Made by a program: the position numbers and the translations under genes | DNA from: Paenibacillus sp. FSL H7-0357 | GTDB lineage: Bacteria > Bacillota > Bacilli > Paenibacillales > Paenibacillaceae | Assembly: GCF_000758525.1 (NCBI RefSeq) | Contig: NZ_CP009241.1 | Coordinates: forward strand, 620,001-684,000 | Reading direction: 5' to 3' | DNA: 64,000 nucleotides | Shown: positions 1 to 8,334 of the stretch, in pieces | How positions within the stretch are numbered: position 1 is the stretch's first letter | Layout of the letters: the number at the start of each line of letters is the position of its first letter | The notes under the pieces: generated by a model | What the model saw: only the letters and a program-made list of their open reading frames with translations | Database searches by the model: none | What the model was told of the DNA's origin: nothing

Positions 1-2
1 AT

Positions 3-71
3 GAGGACGAAATCCTGCTGATCGATAATCGGAGCAAGAAACGTAAATCAGTTGCAGCCAAAACCATATAA
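3..71 (+). CDS. glgC: 3' end of glucose-1-phosphate adenylyltransferase (catalytic subunit), partial
   Basis: Only the last 22 codons are inside the window, in the frame that starts at base 3 and stops with TAA at 69-71. The tail reads EDEILLIDNRSKKRKSVAAK and is lysine-rich. The tail alone cannot prove identity. It is called glgC because it lies 23 bases upstream of, and in the same direction as, glgD, and glgC-glgD is the usual order in Gram-positive glycogen operons. GlgC makes ADP-glucose from glucose-1-phosphate and ATP. The gene is cut by the window edge and is not visibly broken. Confidence 0.6.
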   Translation, partial: EDEILLIDNRSKKRKSVAAKTI

Positions 72-94
72 CCATTAGAGGACGGTGAACCGGG

Positions 95-1198
95 ATGAAA
101 AAGCTTATGGGTGTAATCAATCTTGATCATGAACTGGATAAATTAAATGAGTTGACCTATTTCCGCTGCGGTGCTGCCGTGCCTTTTGCCAGCCGCTACC
201 GGCTGATCGATTTCGTTCTTTCCAATATGATGCGGGCAGAGCTGGAAAGCGTTGGACTGTTTGTCCGCCGTAAATACCGTTCGCTGATGGACCATCTCGG
301 CGACGGCAAGTCCTGGGATATGAACCGCAAGCACGGAGGACTGTTTATTCTGCCGCCCGACTGGAATGATCCGACAGACACCTCGCTTGGGGATTTGCAG
401 CATTATCATAACAATCTGGATTTCTTCAAACGGGCCTCGGCCAAATATATTGTGTTCTCCGGCAGTCAGCATATCAACACTGTGGATTTCCAGGAGGTAT
501 TCCAATACCATCTGGAGAAGGGCGCGGATGTAACACTTGTCTACAAAACGATAGACCAGCTGCAGCCTGAGCATGATCCCTGCCTGCGTGTTGAGGTAGA
601 CGAAGAGAATGCGGTTACGAATATTCATCATGAGAAGGACCATCACAATGTGTATCTGGATATCTTTATCATGGAGAAAAAAATGTTCCTGGAGCAGGTA
701 GAACATTGCATCGCCCATGGCGAGAGTTTCTTCTTCCGCGATGTGATCCAGAAGAACCGGCACAAATTCAAAATTGCCGCCTACGAGTACAAAGGTTATC
801 ATGCAGTGATCAATTCGCTGGAAAGCTATTACAAAAATAGTCTGGAGCTGCTCCGCCAGGACAATTATTTCAGCCTGTTCAAGGAGAATCCGGTGCAGAC
901 CAAGATTAAATATGAAGCGCCAACCCGTTATCTGGACAGCGCAGAGGTCAGCAACTCCCTGGTGGCCAACGGCTGTATCATTGCCGGAACCGTGGAGAAC
1001 AGCGTGATCTTCCGGGGTGTGCAGATCAAAGAAGGCGCCCGAATCATCAATTCTGTCATCATGCAGAAATGTGTAATTGAAGAAAATGCCGTAATTGAAA
1101 ATGTCATTATGGATAAAGATGTACACTTAAGCAGAGACCGGATTCTGGTCGGAGATAACAAACGTCCATTTGTTATCGCCAAGAGCAGCAAAATTTAA
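95..1198 (+). CDS. glgD: Glucose-1-phosphate adenylyltransferase, GlgD regulatory subunit
   Basis: This 367-residue protein belongs to the GlgD branch of ADP-glucose pyrophosphorylases. It pairs with GlgC to make ADP-glucose, the glucosyl donor for glycogen, in the cytoplasm. The N-terminal half is the nucleotidyltransferase fold: a degenerate loop (FRCGAAVPFASRYRLIDF, about residues 24-41) replaces the catalytic GGxGxRL loop of GlgC, as is usual for GlgD. The C-terminal ~90 residues carry hexapeptide left-handed beta-helix repeats (for example VIMQKCVIEENAVIENVIM). The ATG start follows GGTG at spacing 7. It is 23 bases after glgC, so the two should be co-transcribed. A strong terminator follows directly. 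Confidence 0.93.
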   Translation: MKKLMGVINLDHELDKLNELTYFRCGAAVPFASRYRLIDFVLSNMMRAELESVGLFVRRKYRSLMDHLGDGKSWDMNRKHGGLFILPPDWNDPTDTSLGDLQHYHNNLDFFKRASAKYIVFSGSQHINTVDFQEVFQYHLEKGADVTLVYKTIDQLQPEHDPCLRVEVDEENAVTNIHHEKDHHNVYLDIFIMEKKMFLEQVEHCIAHGESFFFRDVIQKNRHKFKIAAYEYKGYHAVINSLESYYKNSLELLRQDNYFSLFKENPVQTKIKYEAPTRYLDSAEVSNSLVANGCIIAGTVENSVIFRGVQIKEGARIINSVIMQKCVIEENAVIENVIMDKDVHLSRDRILVGDNKRPFVIAKSSKI

Positions 1199-1199
1199 C

Positions 1200-1251
1200 C
1201 TCAGGATCAGTTGAACCGGGCAACACCCCGTTCAGCTGATCCTGAGTTTTC
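1200..1251 (+). terminator. Rho-independent terminator after glgD
   Basis: CTCAGGATCAG at 1200-1210 pairs with CTGATCCTGAG at 1236-1246. The pairing extends inward through TTGAAC/GTTCAG and is followed by TTTT. It lies between glgD and glgP, so read-through or a separate promoter is needed for glgP. Confidence 0.85.
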
Positions 1252-1299
1252 ATAAATATGCATTCACAAAAATAAGGATCTGTCAGGAGGAACCCGCTG

Positions 1300-3732
1300 T
1301 TGTTCAACGATAAAGAAACCTTTAAACAAGCGTTCCGCGAGGCACTCATCAGGAAATTGGGCAAGCCGCTTGAAGAAGCTTCGAATGCTGATGTGTATAA
1401 CATCATCGGCAATATGATCCGTGAGAATGCAGGCAAAAACTGGGCAGATACCAACCAGAAGTATAAGGTTGATAAGGAAAAGCAGGTCTACTATTTTTCC
1501 ATGGAATTTCTGATTGGCAGGCTTCTGGGCAATAATCTGCTCAACATGGGCGTGCTGGAGGTAGTACGCGAAGGACTTGCAGAACTGGGCTTTTGTCTTC
1601 AGGATATTGAAGAGGAAGAAGCAGATGCAGGCCTAGGTAACGGAGGTCTGGGGCGTTTGGCCGCCTGCTTCATGGATTCGCTGGCCTCCCTGCAGTATGC
1701 AGGGCATGGCTGCGGCATCCGTTATAAATACGGCCTGTTTGAGCAAAAGATTGTTGACGGATATCAGGTGGAGCTGCCCGATTATTGGCTGCAGAACGAT
1801 AATGTGTGGGAATTGCGCCGGGAAGACAAGCAGGTGGAAGTGCGGTTCTGGGGACATGTGGAGACCCGTGAGGAGAACGGTGAACTGGCCTTCGAGCATA
1901 AGGATTATGAAGCGGTGCGGGCGGTTCCTTATGATATTCCGATTATTGGCGCGGACCGCAAGCATGTGAATACACTGCGGAACTGGAGTGCCGAATCGAT
2001 CAATCCGTCTTCGAGAATAACCGGCTCCCTGGCTGGAACGGATTATCACAAGTTTCTGGAATACAAACGTTCGGTGGAATCGATTTCGGAATTCCTGTAC
2101 CCGGATGATTCACAGTATGAAGGCAAGCTGCTCCGTTTGAAGCAGCAGTATTTCTTGTGCAGCGCAGGTCTGCAGAGCATTCTGCGGACGTACAGCAAGA
2201 CGGGCCTGCCGATTGAACTGCTCCCAGACAAAGTGGCTCTGCACATCAATGATACGCATCCAACGCTGGTTATCCCTGAGCTGATGCGGATTCTGATGGA
2301 TGAACACGGCATCAGCTGGAATCAGGCCTGGAGCATGACGACACGGATGGTGTCTTATACCAACCATACCATTCTCAGCGAGGCGCTGGAGAAATGGCCG
2401 ATGGGGATGGTCCGGGAGCTGCTGCCGCGTATTTTCCTCATTATTGAGGAAATCAATGCCCGGTTCTGCGGCGAGCTGATGAGCAAATATCCCGGCGATC
2501 AGGACCGGATCAATCAGATGGCAATTATTCATGATGATCAGGTGCGGATGGCCCATCTGGCAATAGTAGCCAGCCATAGCGTGAATGGAGTGGCTGCGCT
2601 GCATACGGAGATTTTGCAGAAACGCGAGATGCGGCTGTTCAATGAGATGTATCCGCACCGTTTCAATAACAAGACGAACGGCATCACGCACCGCCGCTGG
2701 CTGCTGCATGCCAATCCCGAGCTGGCCGGACTGATCAATGATTCCATTGGCACACGCTGGATTCACCATCCGCAGGAGATGATCGGGCTAATTAAATATT
2801 GTGAGGATGCTTCATTCCAGGAGCAGGTGGCCGGCATCAAACGCCGCAACAAGCAGCGCCTGGCGGAATACATCGGCAAGAAGCATGGAGTGCAGGTAGA
2901 CCCGGATTCCATCTTCGATGTACAGGTCAAACGGCTGCATGCCTACAAACGCCAGCTGCTGAACATTCTGCATATTATGCATATGTACAATCAGCTTAAA
3001 GACAATCCATCTATGGACATGGTGCCGCGCACCTTTATATTCGGGGCCAAGGCCGCACCCAGCTATCATTTGGCCAAACGGATTATTAAACTGATTAATA
3101 CTGTGGCTGATGTCGTCAACAAGGACCCGGATATCAAAGGCAAGATCCGCATTTTTTTCCTGGAGAATTATTCGGTCTCTTTGGCGGAGAAGATTATTCC
3201 CGCTGCTGATGTAAGCGAACAAATCTCTACAGCAAGCAAGGAGGCTTCCGGCACCGGCAACATGAAGTTTATGATGAACGGTGCGCTGACCATCGGCACG
3301 ATGGACGGGGCCAACGTGGAAATGCACGAAATGCTGGGTGACAACAACATGTTCCTGTTCGGACTGCGGGCAGAGCAGGTGCTGGATTACTACCAGTATG
3401 GGGGCTATCATTCCCGTGATATCTATAATGGCGATGGACGAGTCAAGGAAGTGCTGGATCAGCTCATCACACCGGGGCCAATCTGCTGCCATACCCAGGA
3501 GTTCGATTCGCTCTATCAGTCACTGCTCGACAATAATGATGAATTTTTTGTGCTTAAGGATTTTGCCGGCTATGTGGAGACCCATGTCAAAATCGATCTC
3601 GCCTACCGCAACCAGAAGGAATGGCTGAAAAAGTCGATTATCAACATCGGCCACTCCGGCAAATTTTCCAGTGACAACACGATCAGCCGCTACGCCTCCG
3701 AAATCTGGAATATTAGTCCGGTCCGGCAGTAA
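1300..3732 (+). CDS. glgP: Glycogen/starch/alpha-glucan phosphorylase
   Basis: Glycogen phosphorylase releases glucose-1-phosphate from the non-reducing ends of glycogen, using pyridoxal phosphate. The 810-residue length is normal for the family. The family signature EASGTGNMKFMMNGA is at residues 648-662, with the PLP-binding lysine at about 656, and ends in the expected TIGTMDGANVEM. Other family blocks are visible: GLGNGGLGRLAACFMDS near 112-128 and NDTHPTL near 315. The start is TTG at 1300, behind an ideal AGGAGG at 1285-1290 with spacing 9; no nearer ATG fits. It follows glgC-glgD but is separated from them by a terminator at 1200-1251, so it may be expressed separately. A terminator follows at 3772. 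Confidence 0.96.
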   Translation: MFNDKETFKQAFREALIRKLGKPLEEASNADVYNIIGNMIRENAGKNWADTNQKYKVDKEKQVYYFSMEFLIGRLLGNNLLNMGVLEVVREGLAELGFCLQDIEEEEADAGLGNGGLGRLAACFMDSLASLQYAGHGCGIRYKYGLFEQKIVDGYQVELPDYWLQNDNVWELRREDKQVEVRFWGHVETREENGELAFEHKDYEAVRAVPYDIPIIGADRKHVNTLRNWSAESINPSSRITGSLAGTDYHKFLEYKRSVESISEFLYPDDSQYEGKLLRLKQQYFLCSAGLQSILRTYSKTGLPIELLPDKVALHINDTHPTLVIPELMRILMDEHGISWNQAWSMTTRMVSYTNHTILSEALEKWPMGMVRELLPRIFLIIEEINARFCGELMSKYPGDQDRINQMAIIHDDQVRMAHLAIVASHSVNGVAALHTEILQKREMRLFNEMYPHRFNNKTNGITHRRWLLHANPELAGLINDSIGTRWIHHPQEMIGLIKYCEDASFQEQVAGIKRRNKQRLAEYIGKKHGVQVDPDSIFDVQVKRLHAYKRQLLNILHIMHMYNQLKDNPSMDMVPRTFIFGAKAAPSYHLAKRIIKLINTVADVVNKDPDIKGKIRIFFLENYSVSLAEKIIPAADVSEQISTASKEASGTGNMKFMMNGALTIGTMDGANVEMHEMLGDNNMFLFGLRAEQVLDYYQYGGYHSRDIYNGDGRVKEVLDQLITPGPICCHTQEFDSLYQSLLDNNDEFFVLKDFAGYVETHVKIDLAYRNQKEWLKKSIINIGHSGKFSSDNTISRYASEIWNISPVRQ

Positions 3733-3771
3733 TCGGGTATTGTCCTCAGCATAAGAATGATCAACAGCAAG

Positions 3772-3817
3772 AAGGCCGTCACAAATGCAGAAATTCCTGC
3801 GAATGTGGCGGCCTTTT
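3772..3817. terminator. Bidirectional terminator between glgP and msrC
   Basis: AAGGCCGTCACA at 3772-3783 pairs with TGTGGCGGCCTT (one G.U pair) and is followed by a T-run on the + strand. On the - strand the hairpin ends in TTCTT. It serves the convergent pair glgP and the GAF reductase. Confidence 0.8.
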
Positions 3818-3834
3818 ACATGCAGCCGGGAAAA

Positions 3835-4314
3835 TTAGATTACGTCCGAAACCATAGCCGCGAACCGCTCCAGGAAGCGGCGTTCCTCATCATCGAAGCG
3901 GTGCTTGAGCGGGCTGTCGATATCCAGCACACCCAGCAGCCGGCCCTCCTTAATCAGCGGCACGACAATTTCGCTGTTCGAAGCGGCATCACAGGCAATA
4001 TGTCCCGGGAAGGCATGAACATCATCCACGACGAGCGTCCGGCGTTCGCTTGCGGCCGTTCCGCAAACTCCGCGGCCCAGTGGGATACGGATACAGGCAG
4101 GCAGTCCCTGAAAGGGTCCAAGCACAAGCTCCTTGCCGTCAAATAAATAGAAACCGGCCCAATTGGTATCCGGTAGAGAGAACTTAAGCAGTGCCGAGGC
4201 ATTCGCCAGATTGGCAACGGCATTTGGCTCCCCTTCCATCAGCGCTCCCAGCTGGGATAGAACCGCTTCAAAGCGCTCGCTGCGCGTTCCGTCGTAGGGC
4301 ATAGCCTGAAACAT
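3835..4314 (-). CDS. msrC: Free methionine-(R)-sulfoxide reductase (GAF domain, fRMsr)
   Basis: This 159-residue single GAF-domain protein reduces free methionine-R-sulfoxide to methionine, using thioredoxin-type electrons. The three cysteines that define catalytic fRMsr proteins, as opposed to signalling GAF domains, are present: Cys74 (LPAC), Cys84 (RGVC) and Cys108 (HIAC). The IPLGRGVCG and GVLDIDSP blocks are also typical. Length matches the family. The ATG at 4314 has AAGGTGA at spacing 7. A good promoter lies upstream on the same strand (4369-4398). It is monocistronic and convergent with glgP. The role is oxidative-stress repair of the free methionine pool. The gene is also called ytsP in Bacillus. 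Confidence 0.9.
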   Translation of the reverse strand: MFQAMPYDGTRSERFEAVLSQLGALMEGEPNAVANLANASALLKFSLPDTNWAGFYLFDGKELVLGPFQGLPACIRIPLGRGVCGTAASERRTLVVDDVHAFPGHIACDAASNSEIVVPLIKEGRLLGVLDIDSPLKHRFDDEERRFLERFAAMVSDVI

Positions 4315-4368
4315 GAAGCATCACCTTCCTGTACCTTGAGTCAGTATGAATCCATAACTGTAACTAAC

Positions 4369-4398
4369 AACATAGTACAGCAACGTTCAATACGTCAA
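4369..4398 (-). promoter_or_regulatory. Sigma-A promoter of msrC
   Basis: On the - strand, TTGACG (4393-4398), an 18-base spacer and TATGTT (4369-4374), about 55 bases before the start codon. Confidence 0.6.
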
Positions 4399-4551
4399 GC
4401 ATTACCGGATTTATGCAGATTGCAGAGCTCACACCCTTACCGTAACAGTCCCCCGTGTTTCCACAAGCCATCACTAGGGTAATGCTTTTATAAGAATAAG
4501 CAGTGATTGAATTTACTAAAACTGGAGGCTTTTGGCCGGAAGGAGTGGAAT

Positions 4552-4851
4552 ATGCGCGCCGATGTACAGAACTTGTTCGTAGGGATCCATATGCTTTATT
4601 TTGCACATGAGAGGGACCTTACAGTATCAGAAATGCAGCCTGAACTCGAGAATTTGGGATACCGGGTGGCGGAACGTGAAGTGAAGCAGGAACTGGAACG
4701 GCTCTCCCAGGAGAACTTCCTGACTGCCCATGGCGAGGGATTCAGCATTACCGGGACGGGGATTGAAGAATTCAAGGCGATTCAGGAGAAGCTTCAGGTT
4801 CTCTGCACCGAGGTGCTTAAGCCGGTCAAGGCAGCAGGGGCCTCAGGTTAA
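4552..4851 (+). CDS. Hypothetical protein, small winged-helix-like
   Basis: This 99-residue protein has no name I recognise. The frame is open back to a TTG at 4507, but the ATG at 4552 is preferred because AAGGAG (4540-4545) precedes it at spacing 6. The middle (SEMQPELENLGYRVAEREVK, then QELERLSQENFLTAH) reads as a helix-turn-helix followed by a helix and a short hairpin (GEGFSITGTG). This resembles a PadR/MarR-type winged helix in which a small protein senses or binds DNA. There are no cysteines in the fold and no membrane segment. It stands alone between msrC and an acetyltransferase. Function unknown; the DNA-binding idea is an inference from predicted helices only. Confidence 0.65.
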   Translation: MRADVQNLFVGIHMLYFAHERDLTVSEMQPELENLGYRVAEREVKQELERLSQENFLTAHGEGFSITGTGIEEFKAIQEKLQVLCTEVLKPVKAAGASG

Positions 4852-4978
4852 TCCTGAAGATTATGCCGATTTCCACTATACAACAGCATGAGCGAACCTT
4901 ATGCACAAAAACAAACGTCTGCATCAGGGTGGGACCAAGCCGCCCCGATAAAGGCGTTTTTCAAACGATTTCTCACTG

Positions 4979-5013
4979 AAACGGTACCGTCCCGCTTAAG
5001 GACAGTGCCGTTT
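4979..5013 (+). terminator. Hairpin of the AAACGG...CCGTTT type
   Basis: AAACGGTACCGTCC pairs with GGACAGTGCCGTTT across a short loop, with two wobble pairs. The 17-base arm CTGAAACGGTACCGTCC occurs again at the LCP terminator near 42691. It follows the 4552 gene and precedes the promoter region of the acetyltransferase gene. Confidence 0.55.
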
Positions 5014-5095
5014 CTATGTGTGTGAAATTTATGTTTCTATTCAGGACATCCTTACATATGTTGTATACTTATAAGGTTGGAAGGGGACGAGAGCG

Positions 5096-5653
5096 TTGTA
5101 CGTGTGCAATGGGATGGTACCGGCTTTGAGCGGAGAAAGAGTGGAACTGCGTGTCATGACCGAAGATCATGCCGCCGCATTATATGACCTCTGGTGTCAT
5201 CCTGAGGTGGCGCCCTGGCTGGACATGCCCCCTCTGTCTTCGGCTGCTGATGCAGAGCATTTGATTGGATTACTGCGGCAAATGGCGCGGGAAGAAGAGA
5301 GTCTGCGCTGGAGCATCATAGGACCGGAGGGGGACGTAATCGGCAGCTGCGGCTATAACTACTGGCAGCTGCCGGGAGCGTACCGGGGGGAAATCGGCTG
5401 TGAGCTGTCACCGTCCCATTGGGGGCAGGGATATATGCAGGAAGCGCTGGAGCTTGTACTGGATTTCGGCTTCGGCACCATGGGGCTGAACCGGATTGAA
5501 GTATTATGCCATCCGGACAATGTCCGGGCGCAAAGGCTGTTTTCAGCACTGGGCTTCCGTAAGGAAGGACTGTTGCGGGAATACCGTCATACGTCCTCTG
5601 GCTTTCAGGACGTTATTCTGTATGCGCTGCTGCGCAGTGAGGCTAGACGCTAA
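5096..5653 (+). CDS. GNAT family N-acetyltransferase (RimJ/RimL-like)
   Basis: This 185-residue protein of the Gcn5-related acetyltransferase superfamily transfers acetyl from acetyl-CoA to an amine. The acetyl-CoA binding stretch is SHWGQGYMQEAL (about residues 103-114). The downstream block NRIEVLCHPDNVRAQRLFSA and GFRKEGLLREY match the RimJ/RimL branch, whose members modify ribosomal-protein N-termini or small amines. The substrate cannot be read from sequence. The start is TTG at 5096 with AAGGGGA at spacing 8. It ends only 25 bases before the downstream exporter gene and may be in one transcript with it. A detoxifying role together with the exporter is possible but unproven. Confidence 0.85.
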   Translation: MYVCNGMVPALSGERVELRVMTEDHAAALYDLWCHPEVAPWLDMPPLSSAADAEHLIGLLRQMAREEESLRWSIIGPEGDVIGSCGYNYWQLPGAYRGEIGCELSPSHWGQGYMQEALELVLDFGFGTMGLNRIEVLCHPDNVRAQRLFSALGFRKEGLLREYRHTSSGFQDVILYALLRSEARR

Positions 5654-5678
5654 TATATAGAGAGAGGATTTGGATTCA

Positions 5679-7187
5679 TTGAAGTCTCCAGGAGAAACAG
5701 AACGCAAGCTCATTTTGATAGGGGTGCTGCTGGCTACATTTTTGGCAGCAATTGAAGGAACAGTAACCGGGCCTGCCGGACCGGCGATTGTTGGAGATTT
5801 CCAGGGGATGCAGTGGCTGAGCTGGATATTTACCGCCTATCTGCTGGCCATGGCGGTCACGACCCCGATATTTGGCAAGCTGAGCGATCTGATTGGCCGC
5901 AAGCCTGTGTTCATCGGTGGAGCTGTGGTGTTCTTGCTCGGCTCGCTGCTGTGCGGCATATCGCAGAGCATGGAACAGCTTATTATATTCCGCGGCATCC
6001 AAGGAATCGGAGCGGGAGCACTGATTCCGATGACCTTTACGATAATCGGTGACATCTACAGCATTAAAGAACGGGCAAAGACACAAGGGCTGCTTAGTTC
6101 GGTATGGGGGATCTCCTCTCTGGTTGGACCGCTGCTCGGCGGCTATGTTGTAGATTACTTAAGCTGGCGCTGGGTGTTTGTGTTTAATCTGCCTTTTGGC
6201 CTGTTATCGATTATATTTATTTCCCGCTATCTGAAGGAAGAACGGGTAAGACGCAAGACGAAGATTGATGTAGCCGGTGTGCTGCTGTTTGCGGCAGGGA
6301 TGGGCGCTCTGCTCTTCGGACTGACGACAGGAGGGCAGAATCTGCCCTGGACATCTCCGCTGCTGCTGGCGATATTGGGGGCGGCAATTCTGCTGCTGGT
6401 AGTATTTCTGTTTGTGGAGCACCGTGCTCCTGAACCGATGCTGCCGCTCACGCTGTTCTCCGTTCGTAATATTGCTGTATCCACCGGGGCCAATCTGCTG
6501 GTCAGTACCTTGATCATTGGCTTGTCCACCTATGTACCGCTGTGGGTACAAGGAGTGTTCGGAAAAAGTGCAGCCCTCTCAGGCCTGCTGCTCGCGCCGA
6601 TGTCTGTAGGCTGGATGTTGGGCTCCATTGCCGGAGGACGGATGATCCTGCGCTCCGGCTCCCGCCGGACGGGCATGCTTGGACTGTTGCTGATTTCCAT
6701 AGGGGCCATCGGCCTTGCGTTTATGAACGGGGATTCATCACAGTTGCTGCTTTTATGTCTTATGCTCTTCTGCGGAGTCGGGTTTGGCTATGCCTCTACC
6801 GTCTTTACCATTATCGCCCAGTCCTCTGTGGAGCATGAGCAGCGCGGGGCCTCAACGGCACTCAATACGTTCACCCGTTCACTCGGGCAGACGGTTGGGG
6901 TAGCAATTTTCGGTTCCTGGCTCAACCTTACAGTTGACAGACGGCTGGCGGAACAGCCCGGCAGTGCAGTTACAGGGGATGACATCAATACACTGCTTAA
7001 TCCGCATGGCGGCAGCACACTGACCGGGGAGGCCTGGAGCAGTCTGCATGGTGCGCTGGAAGGCGGCCTGCATTCACTTTTTATAGTGATGGCGGTATTC
7101 GCAGTCTTGTCCCTGATTATTTCTTCGGGTCTGCGGAGTGGTGTTCCTTCCATTGCAGAGGAGAATCCGGCGCTTAAGAAGGCTTAG
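5679..7187 (+). CDS. DHA2-family (14-TM) MFS drug:H+ antiporter
   Basis: This 502-residue integral membrane protein of the major facilitator superfamily has the 14-helix DHA2 architecture (EmrB/QacA/LmrB type) and likely exports toxic compounds using the proton gradient. The motif between TM2 and TM3 is GKLSDLIGRKP. The TM4/TM5 region has FRGIQGIGAGALIPM and WGISSLVGPLLGGYVVD. The frame is open from TTG at 5670, but TTG at 5679 is better placed behind AGAGAGGA (5660-5668). It is convergent with a MarR repressor gene at 7334, a common pairing for such pumps, and shares a terminator with it. Substrate unknown. Confidence 0.9.
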   Translation: MKSPGETERKLILIGVLLATFLAAIEGTVTGPAGPAIVGDFQGMQWLSWIFTAYLLAMAVTTPIFGKLSDLIGRKPVFIGGAVVFLLGSLLCGISQSMEQLIIFRGIQGIGAGALIPMTFTIIGDIYSIKERAKTQGLLSSVWGISSLVGPLLGGYVVDYLSWRWVFVFNLPFGLLSIIFISRYLKEERVRRKTKIDVAGVLLFAAGMGALLFGLTTGGQNLPWTSPLLLAILGAAILLLVVFLFVEHRAPEPMLPLTLFSVRNIAVSTGANLLVSTLIIGLSTYVPLWVQGVFGKSAALSGLLLAPMSVGWMLGSIAGGRMILRSGSRRTGMLGLLLISIGAIGLAFMNGDSSQLLLLCLMLFCGVGFGYASTVFTIIAQSSVEHEQRGASTALNTFTRSLGQTVGVAIFGSWLNLTVDRRLAEQPGSAVTGDDINTLLNPHGGSTLTGEAWSSLHGALEGGLHSLFIVMAVFAVLSLIISSGLRSGVPSIAEENPALKKA

Positions 7188-7235
7188 TGAATAACACTTG
7201 TATCAGAACCCTTCTATTGCTGCAAGAAACAAGAG

Positions 7236-7275
7236 ACGGCTGAGGCATCCTTAACAGGACGGCTCAGCCGTTTCT
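7236..7275. terminator. Bidirectional terminator between exporter and MarR gene
   Basis: ACGGCTGAG (7236-7244) pairs with CTCAGCCGT (7263-7271), with an inner ATCC/GGAC arm, followed by TTTCT. The two flanking genes are convergent. Confidence 0.8.
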
Positions 7276-7333
7276 ACTTGATCTAGAGTTATTCTAAAAA
7301 GTGAATATATTCACAATCTTGTTGACCCGGACC

Positions 7334-7801
7334 CTATTTGCGTGGGAGCGGGGAGAGTTTCTCAGCCTGGAGACCCATCTTCTTCAAAAGAGTAATCATC
7401 TGTTCCTTCTCTTCATCACTCAGGCCACTGAAAGCGAGGTGCAGGCGCTCCGAATACTTCGGATACATTTCGTTCATCAGATGTTCGCCTTCTGAAGTCA
7501 GCTCGGCGAAAATAACCCGGCGGTCGTTTGCGCAAGGCTTGCGCTGCAGGTAGCCGCGTTCCTCGAGCTTGTCGATCACGTAAGTAACATTACCGCTCTG
7601 CAAGAGCAGTTTGGCGCCGATCTGCTGAATGGGTTGCGGTCCCTTATAGTAGAGGACCTCCATAACAGCAAAAGCTGTGGGATTGAAACCTTCAATCTTG
7701 CTTCCGGTAACGGCATGCTCGTTGATGCTCTTGAAAGACTTGGCAAAAACCCGGTACAAATGCAATGTCAGTTGAGTATCGCGTTCATAGGATTGTATCA
7801 T
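7334..7801 (-). CDS. MarR family transcriptional regulator (MhqR-like)
   Basis: This 155-residue winged-helix repressor has the MarR layout: N-terminal dimerisation helix, recognition helix (KLLLQSGNVTYVIDKLEERG), wing with the conserved DRR (ANDRRVIFAELT), and C-terminal helices. It is closest in feel to MhqR/YkvE-type sensors of quinones and electrophiles, though I cannot test this. The frame is open back to 7960, but ATG at 7801 is chosen because GGAG precedes it at spacing 5 and the family fold begins there. Two dyads in its leader (7832-7851, 7872-7892) are candidate operators for autoregulation. It is convergent with the DHA2 exporter, which is its likely target. Confidence 0.88.
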   Translation of the reverse strand: MIQSYERDTQLTLHLYRVFAKSFKSINEHAVTGSKIEGFNPTAFAVMEVLYYKGPQPIQQIGAKLLLQSGNVTYVIDKLEERGYLQRKPCANDRRVIFAELTSEGEHLMNEMYPKYSERLHLAFSGLSDEEKEQMITLLKKMGLQAEKLSPLPRK

Positions 7802-7831
7802 GCTTCTCCACCCTCTATCGTTATCGTTAAT

Positions 7832-7851
7832 CGTACGGGTTGCCCCGTACG
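7832..7851. repeat. Dyad in MarR leader, candidate operator
   Basis: CGTACGGG-TTGC-CCCGTACG: eight-base arms, 30 bases upstream of the MarR start codon. Confidence 0.55.
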
Positions 7852-7871
7852 GTACTAAATCATGGCTTGAA

Positions 7872-7892
7872 TTGCACGGTTTAGCCGTGCAA
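7872..7892. repeat. Second dyad in MarR leader, candidate operator
   Basis: TTGCACGG-TTTAG-CCGTGCAA: perfect eight-base arms, 70-90 bases upstream of the MarR start codon. Confidence 0.55.
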
Positions 7893-8238
7893 TGACTTGA
7901 TATAGCTTTACAATACGTCAAACAATGGATCAAGAACATGTGATTTGTCACAATGAGCACACTTTTAATTATTAAAAATCAAACAATTTTTTTAGAGCGC
8001 GCAAAAGGTGCATACTAAATTAGTTTTTTTGGTGTGCGTCTCCGGCAGGAGGGCATTTTCAGCCTCTGGCGCGGCGGAGATTTACTCCCGGGGATTGATG
8101 AACAAACCGTTGGCTTCCCTTACTTTAAATTACAAAGAAGCAAAGATTAGCATGGGGTGTGTTGCCTGATCAAGGTGTAATCTGGGGGTCTTTCCTTAAG
8201 CCGGAGAGGTCTCTTTCCGCACTTCGGGGAAGTAATGT

Positions 8239-8268
8239 TTGATGATTCTTCCCTTTTGTCCGTATAAT
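8239..8268 (+). promoter_or_regulatory. Sigma-A promoter of ecsAB
   Basis: TTGATG (8239-8244), an 18-base spacer, and a perfect TATAAT (8263-8268), ending 66 bases before the ecsA start. Confidence 0.65.
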
Positions 8269-8334
8269 GGATAAAAAAGAACGGTAATAGCAGCCGGGAC
8301 ACTTGTGAATTGACACTTAGGAGATGGAAGCCGT

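Larger units (their letters stand above)
7802..8334. other. 533-base intergenic region between divergent MarR and ecsA
   Basis: It holds two perfect or near-perfect dyads next to the MarR gene. It also holds an AT-rich stretch (7960-8035), an imperfect GC-rich hairpin (about 8039-8083) without a T-tail, a possible 23-codon frame (8098-8169), and the ecsA promoter at 8239-8268. I find no known riboswitch motif in it. Confidence 0.6.

Noticed and set aside
4364..4606. 80-codon frame on the - strand over the msrC promoter region
   Set aside because: It overlaps the msrC promoter and the start of the 4552 gene, with no ribosome site and no family resemblance.
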